From: Monoraphidium neglectum
Taxonomy: Eukaryota > Chlorophyta > Chlorophyceae > Sphaeropleales > Selenastraceae
NCBI RefSeq assembly: GCF_000611645.1
Contig: NW_014012157.1
Span: forward strand, 1 to 10,851
DNA length: 10,851 bases
Direction of reading: 5' to 3'
Shown: one piece after another, positions 7,446-10,851 of the stretch
Numbering within the stretch: position 1 is the first letter of the stretch
Layout: the number at the start of each line of letters is the position of its first letter
The notes under the pieces: generated by a model
Told to the model about the DNA's origin: nothing
The model's input: only the letters and a program-made list of their open reading frames with translations
Database searches by the model: none
Position numbers and translations under genes: made by a program

Positions 7446-9681
7446 TCAGGCCTGCGGCCGCAGCCGAGACGGGCGTGGCGCGCTCTTGGGTGCGCCCAGC
7501 GCCACGTCGCACAAGAACGCAGGCTCTGCGCCCGCCGTCGTCGTCGCGCTGTCGCTGCGCCCCGCCAGCGACGGGGGCGCCACGACCGCGGCCGACTCCG
7601 GCGTGTCCTCCGCGACGCCTGCCGCAACGCCGCCGCCGGCGCAGCCGCAGCTGGCCGACCCGGGCGGCGGCGCGCCCGGGCGCGTGCCCTCCGTCTGCAT
7701 CCCGAGCTCCCACGCGGCCGCGACCGCGGCCGGCTCCAGGTCGACATAGAGGGATGCCCGCGCCTCGCGCAGCCGCCGCAGCGCCGCCTGCGACCCGGCC
7801 GCCTCAAACAGCTGCTCTAGCGCGGCCTCAGCACCGCTCAGCGGCCGCGCCGGCGGCGGCGCCGCAGGCCCGTGCGCGTGCGCGGCGGGCGCCACGATGC
7901 GGCGCCGCGAGGCACGGCCGTGCAGCTCGCTCCGCGCAGCGTCCAGCCCGGCCTGGTCTCGCGCCAGCCGCGCGAGCGCGGCCTCGTAGCGCCGCGGCAG
8001 CCGCCGTGAGAACCAGGGGTGCGCCTTGATGCCGGCGACGTCGACGCGCCGTGACTCGTCGGCCTGCAGCATGCGGTCGAGCAGGTCGATCGCCCCTGGG
8101 TCGCAGCTGCGCCGCAGCAGCCCCGCGCCCGCGGCCTCGCGCCACGACTTCTCGCTCTCCAGCTGCCAGAGCACGGACAGCGCCTCGCCGGGCGGCAGCA
8201 GGCGGCTGAACTTGTCAAAGCCAAAGGGTAGCTGCGGGGGCGGCGGGGGACGGCAGAGCGCACGCTGAGTTGTGAAAAAAGGAGTTGTGGTCAGGTTGCG
8301 GCGGCCATCTCGGTAATATTCACCACACAGTGTTGTTGCCTCCGTGCAATTTTGAGCGCAATCAGCACCCAAGCTCCCGTGTCCGACCTCGGACGTGGGC
8401 CGCAAGGGCGCAGGCCGCATGCAAACGGCCCATGCAAGAGCCCAGCACCCGGGCTGCGCACCTCCTTGAATAGCAGGAACATCAGGATGGCGCCCAGGCT
8501 GTAGATGTCGGCCTTCACGGCATCATACATGCCGTTTGAGCTGCTGACGCCCATGGGGCCCGCGCTCCCGCTCGCCAGGCCCGCGCCGACCGCGGCCGGC
8601 GCCGAGTGCGCCGACGAGCCGGGCGTCGGGAAGCTGCTCTCGCGCGCCGAGTCGTCGAGGGCGGAGGTCACCGAAGGGGCGGCGGAGGCGGAGCTCTCAC
8701 GGTGCAGGAAGATGCTGCCCAACACCTGCGGCGCCATGAAGCCTGCGAGACGGGGCAGGCATGTTGGGGGTGGACTAGGTAAGAGCAGTGCAGGGGACTT
8801 TCTGCAAAGCGGCGGTAAACATTTGTCGATGCGTGACATGAAGCATCAAAACCGCAGGTCTTATCACAAACAAAGGACTGCCCCGGCGGTGCTCAGGCCC
8901 AGTGCCCGCATTCCCATCCCGCGCACCTGGCGTGCCCATGAACGTGCTGGCCAGGCACCCCGCCTCGCCCTCCTCCCATGCCTTGCACGTCCCAAAGTCC
9001 GCCAGCAGAACGCGCGGCGCCTTGGCGCCAAACGTCGTCGTGTCCAGCAGGATGTTGTCGAGCTTTATGTCGCGGTACGCCACGCGGTTCTCGTGCAGCC
9101 GCTCGACGGCCGCGACCAGCTGGCGCATTATAAACAGCGCTAGGTCTTCCGCGACGCCGCGCGAGTACCGCGGGGCGGCCAGGAAGGACGCGAGCGTGCC
9201 GCCGGACGCCCACTCTGTGACGAGGCAGAGGCGGTCGTGCAGCAGCTGCATGCGGCAGGGGCGCAGCAGGCCGACGTGGCCGCCGGCGTCGCTGGCGAGG
9301 GCCGCATAGGTGCGCTCCTGAGGGGGCGAGGCGGGCCAAGTTCAGCATTTGAAACGATTCTGAGGCAGGCGGCAGAGTGTTTTGGTGCGCCAAATGGCAA
9401 GGCAGCTGCGAGCACTGCCGAACGAAACGCTGACCAGGCGTTTGTGAACCGCACACACGCCGCGAACTGCGCTGCGGCGCGCGCGGTCGCGGATGAGCCA
9501 GGGCCCACCTCGCGCTTCAGCAGCTCGAGCCGCCAGCTGGGCGCGTCCAGGGGGACGGTCTTCACCGCATACAGCTGCCCGTCGCCCGCATGGCGCGCAA
9601 GGAAGACCTCGCCAACAGCGCCGCGGCCGATCTGGCGGATGGCCTTGAAGGGCGCGAGGTCCGGCAGGCCTGCTGAAGGGC
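7446..9681 (-). CDS. Serine/threonine protein kinase (SnRK2/CAMK-like C-lobe, AGC-like catalytic loop) with insertion after the activation segment
   Basis: Exons (minus): 9681-9509, 9317-8927, 8742-8462, 8231-7446 (TGA stop). All introns are GT-AG and phases agree. It phosphorylates Ser/Thr in target proteins using ATP. Kinase landmarks in order: P-loop GRGAVGEV, ATP-anchoring Lys in LYAVK, hinge LVTEWASGG, catalytic loop YRDIKLDN (Asp base, Lys, Asn present), DFG in LADFGTCK, GTPGFMAPQ (Gln where most kinases have Glu), ADIYSLG helix, and IKAHPWFSRRLP at the domain end. An active enzyme is expected. About 63 Ser/Ala/Gly/Pro-rich residues sit between APQVL and YDAVKADIYS, where relatives have about 5. 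After the domain come about 185 Ala/Arg-rich residues without an AGC hydrophobic motif or a clear SnRK2 box. The first exon shown starts in phase 2, so the start codon is upstream (see 10011-10050). An unspliced start at ATG 9904 is an alternative, but it needs 75 extra unconserved-looking residues. Confidence 0.88.
9669..9681 (-). promoter_or_regulatory. Two in-frame alternative 3' splice sites at the kinase N-terminus
   Basis: CTAG before 9681 and GCAG before 9669 are 12 nt apart and both lead into the same frame. Use of the second would drop four residues just before the kinase domain. The first follows a good pyrimidine-rich tract. Seen in sequence; usage unknown. Confidence 0.4.
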
Positions 9682-10010
9682 CTAGGGTGGTTGGAATGAG
9701 ATAATGAGAGGGGGTAGTGCTTAGGCAAAGCGGATTTGGCGAGGCGGGGTCGAGGGAGCGTGCGAGGTGCACGGCCAAGCCATCGGGCGAAACCGCTCGG
9801 GTGTCTGAAGAGAACTGGTGCGTCACGGTGCGTCGTGGTGCAAGCACATGCCAGTGCCGGCACCAGGTGCGACTAAATTGCAAGCACCCTAACTCTGCCA
9901 CCATCACTGCCTGCGCCAATCTGAGCACACGCCCTGTTGGCACGACGCGCTCTCAGGCTGACATACGACACACCCGCGGCGCGCCTGCCGCAAGGCACAG
10001 CACTGCGCAC

Positions 10011-10050
10011 CATCACTAGGCAATGCGCGAGCCGTGAAGCACGACCACAT
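10011..10050 (-). CDS. Candidate first coding exon of the kinase gene
   Basis: An ATG at 10050 opens 13 codons (MWSCFTARALPSD) plus one base before a GTGCGC donor at 10010. This donor has the same wording as two other donors of this gene, and the phase is exactly what the exon at 9681 needs. The intron would be 329 bp. The ATG sits about 120 bp below a TATA-like element, the same spacing as in the neighbouring gene. A rival is ATG 10013 with a GTGTGT donor at 9973, also in phase. A 14-codon upstream frame starts at 10060. Confidence 0.3.
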
Positions 10051-10171
10051 CGTTGCGCATGGGACGCCAGCAAGACTGCTCGCCAAATCAGGCGGGCCGA
10101 CGCCTGTGCCGCGGCCGGCCCTCCGAGGCCCCGGATGTCACGCAAGAATCAAGTGGGCTTCAGTACTGAGC

Positions 10172-10181
10172 TAAATCTATA
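10172..10181 (-). promoter_or_regulatory. TATA-like element upstream of the kinase gene
   Basis: TATAGATTTA on the minus strand lies about 120 bp before the candidate start ATG. The resemblance to a TATA box is moderate, and no other motif supports it. Confidence 0.28.
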
Positions 10182-10815
10182 CTGACGGTGACCCCGTGGT
10201 GTTGGAGCGAGCTGCTCGAGAAAGTGTGGTGCGTCCAATCCTGGGTGATGCGTGTTATTCTATGCAACTTGTTGAGAACTATAGGTTGTTGTGAAGGCAA
10301 AGGGGTACGCGGCAACCGGCAACTTGAAACAAGCGCGTTGCGTCGGTGCTGTGCATGAACGTGAATTCGCACGGGCCACCTGACTGCGGGACGATGAGTA
10401 ACAGCAGGCAGGTGTAAATGACGCTCATCTAGTGGTCATATTTCTGAAGCTGGCGTGTGTGTCGGGCCCGCTGATATGACGAGAGGGTGCGAGATCAGGG
10501 CGACCGTCGGTGCCCAGATGGCACACAAGGCATTTCCAATGCGGAGGCAAACGCGTGACGTACAAACCCAGTGAATTTTGCGTGATGTTCATACTTCGTG
10601 GGCGGAGAGGGCACCTTGGGGCTTCATGCAGCAGAGAGCCTAATGCCTGCATTGTGTGCATGCCGATGACACGTCTCCACTCTACCGTACATCCAATCCA
10701 CGGCACTGGGGCTGCCTGGAAGTCACGTTCAAAGTGGCCTGCAAATTCCCAACCGGCGGCTGATGTGTCACTGGTATTCGTGTGGGAATCGCAATGTAAA
10801 TGATGCTGCTGCTGC
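10182..10815. other. Upstream, lower-GC non-coding DNA
   Basis: No exon chain, RNA gene or repeat is supported here. The small plus-strand frame at 10510-10803 has no recognisable motif and background composition. The stretch probably holds the kinase promoter and, if the tract at its right end is real, part of a plus-strand intron. Confidence 0.45.
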
Positions 10816-10831
10816 TCCCCTTGTCTTTCAG
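10816..10831 (+). promoter_or_regulatory. Strong 3' splice-site-like tract at the right edge
   Basis: A CTG repeat runs into CTCCCCTTGTCTTTCAG, a textbook pyrimidine tract plus CAG. It suggests that a plus-strand exon begins at 10832 and continues off the window, which would make this gene divergent from the kinase. No matching upstream exon could be identified in the window. Confidence 0.3.
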
Positions 10832-10840
10832 TGCCTGAAG

Positions 10841-10851
10841 CCCCCCCCCCC
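10841..10851 (+). repeat. Run of 11 C at the window edge
   Basis: A pure cytosine run ends the window. It may be a genuine homopolymer, or the edge of an assembled contig. Confidence 0.9.

Noticed and set aside
6998..8029. 343-codon plus-strand open frame rich in Arg, Ala and Pro
   Set aside because: Its second half lies opposite the last kinase exon, and its composition is the usual shadow of a high-GC3 gene.
1..10851. CRISPR arrays, insertion sequences, operons or other bacterial systems
   Set aside because: No spaced repeats, transposase motifs or Shine-Dalgarno-led gene strings were seen. The architecture is eukaryotic throughout.

Overview
This window looks like nuclear DNA of a GC-rich unicellular green alga (Chlorophyta, possibly Trebouxiophyceae or Chlorophyceae; the lineage is inferred, not proven). 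The evidence is two intron-rich minus-strand genes with GT-AG introns of about 100-560 bp, strongly GC-biased third codon positions in the exons, a (GT)n/(CA)n-rich background, and protein relatives of plant type. Bacterial-style gene calling fails here. The long open frames opposite the exons are shadows, and the true products appear only when short exons are joined in phase.

Region 1-4662 (minus strand): twelve exons whose splice phases all agree encode at least 499 residues, and the gene runs off the left edge before its stop. Read in order, the product matches the layout of the plant CBP60 (calmodulin-binding protein 60 / SARD1) family: an Ig-like DNA-binding region, a helical middle domain, and the start of the C-terminal domain. 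It is preceded by about 160 unfamiliar residues and a compact His/Cys cluster. Its introns carry microsatellites, a 12-bp minisatellite and a G-quadruplex motif. A TATA-like element lies about 120 bp upstream of the chosen ATG.

Region 4663-7445: a 2.8-kb spacer with no gene I can support. It holds three hairpins, a TGTAA poly(A)-like signal on the minus strand, and one long plus-strand open frame with background codon use.

Region 7446-9681 (minus strand): four well-supported exons encode a serine/threonine protein kinase. Its C-lobe resembles SnRK2/CAMK kinases, its catalytic loop has AGC-like wording (YRDIKLDN), and a roughly 60-residue Ser/Ala/Gly-rich insertion follows the activation segment. 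A short first exon probably lies near 10011-10050, with a TATA-like element near 10172-10181.

Region 10051-10851: less GC-rich upstream DNA. It ends in a strong plus-strand splice-acceptor-like tract and a run of 11 C at the window edge.

The two genes are co-oriented but far apart, and each appears to have its own promoter. A CBP60-like factor beside a SnRK2-like kinase suggests stress or calcium signalling. That link is inference from protein family alone.
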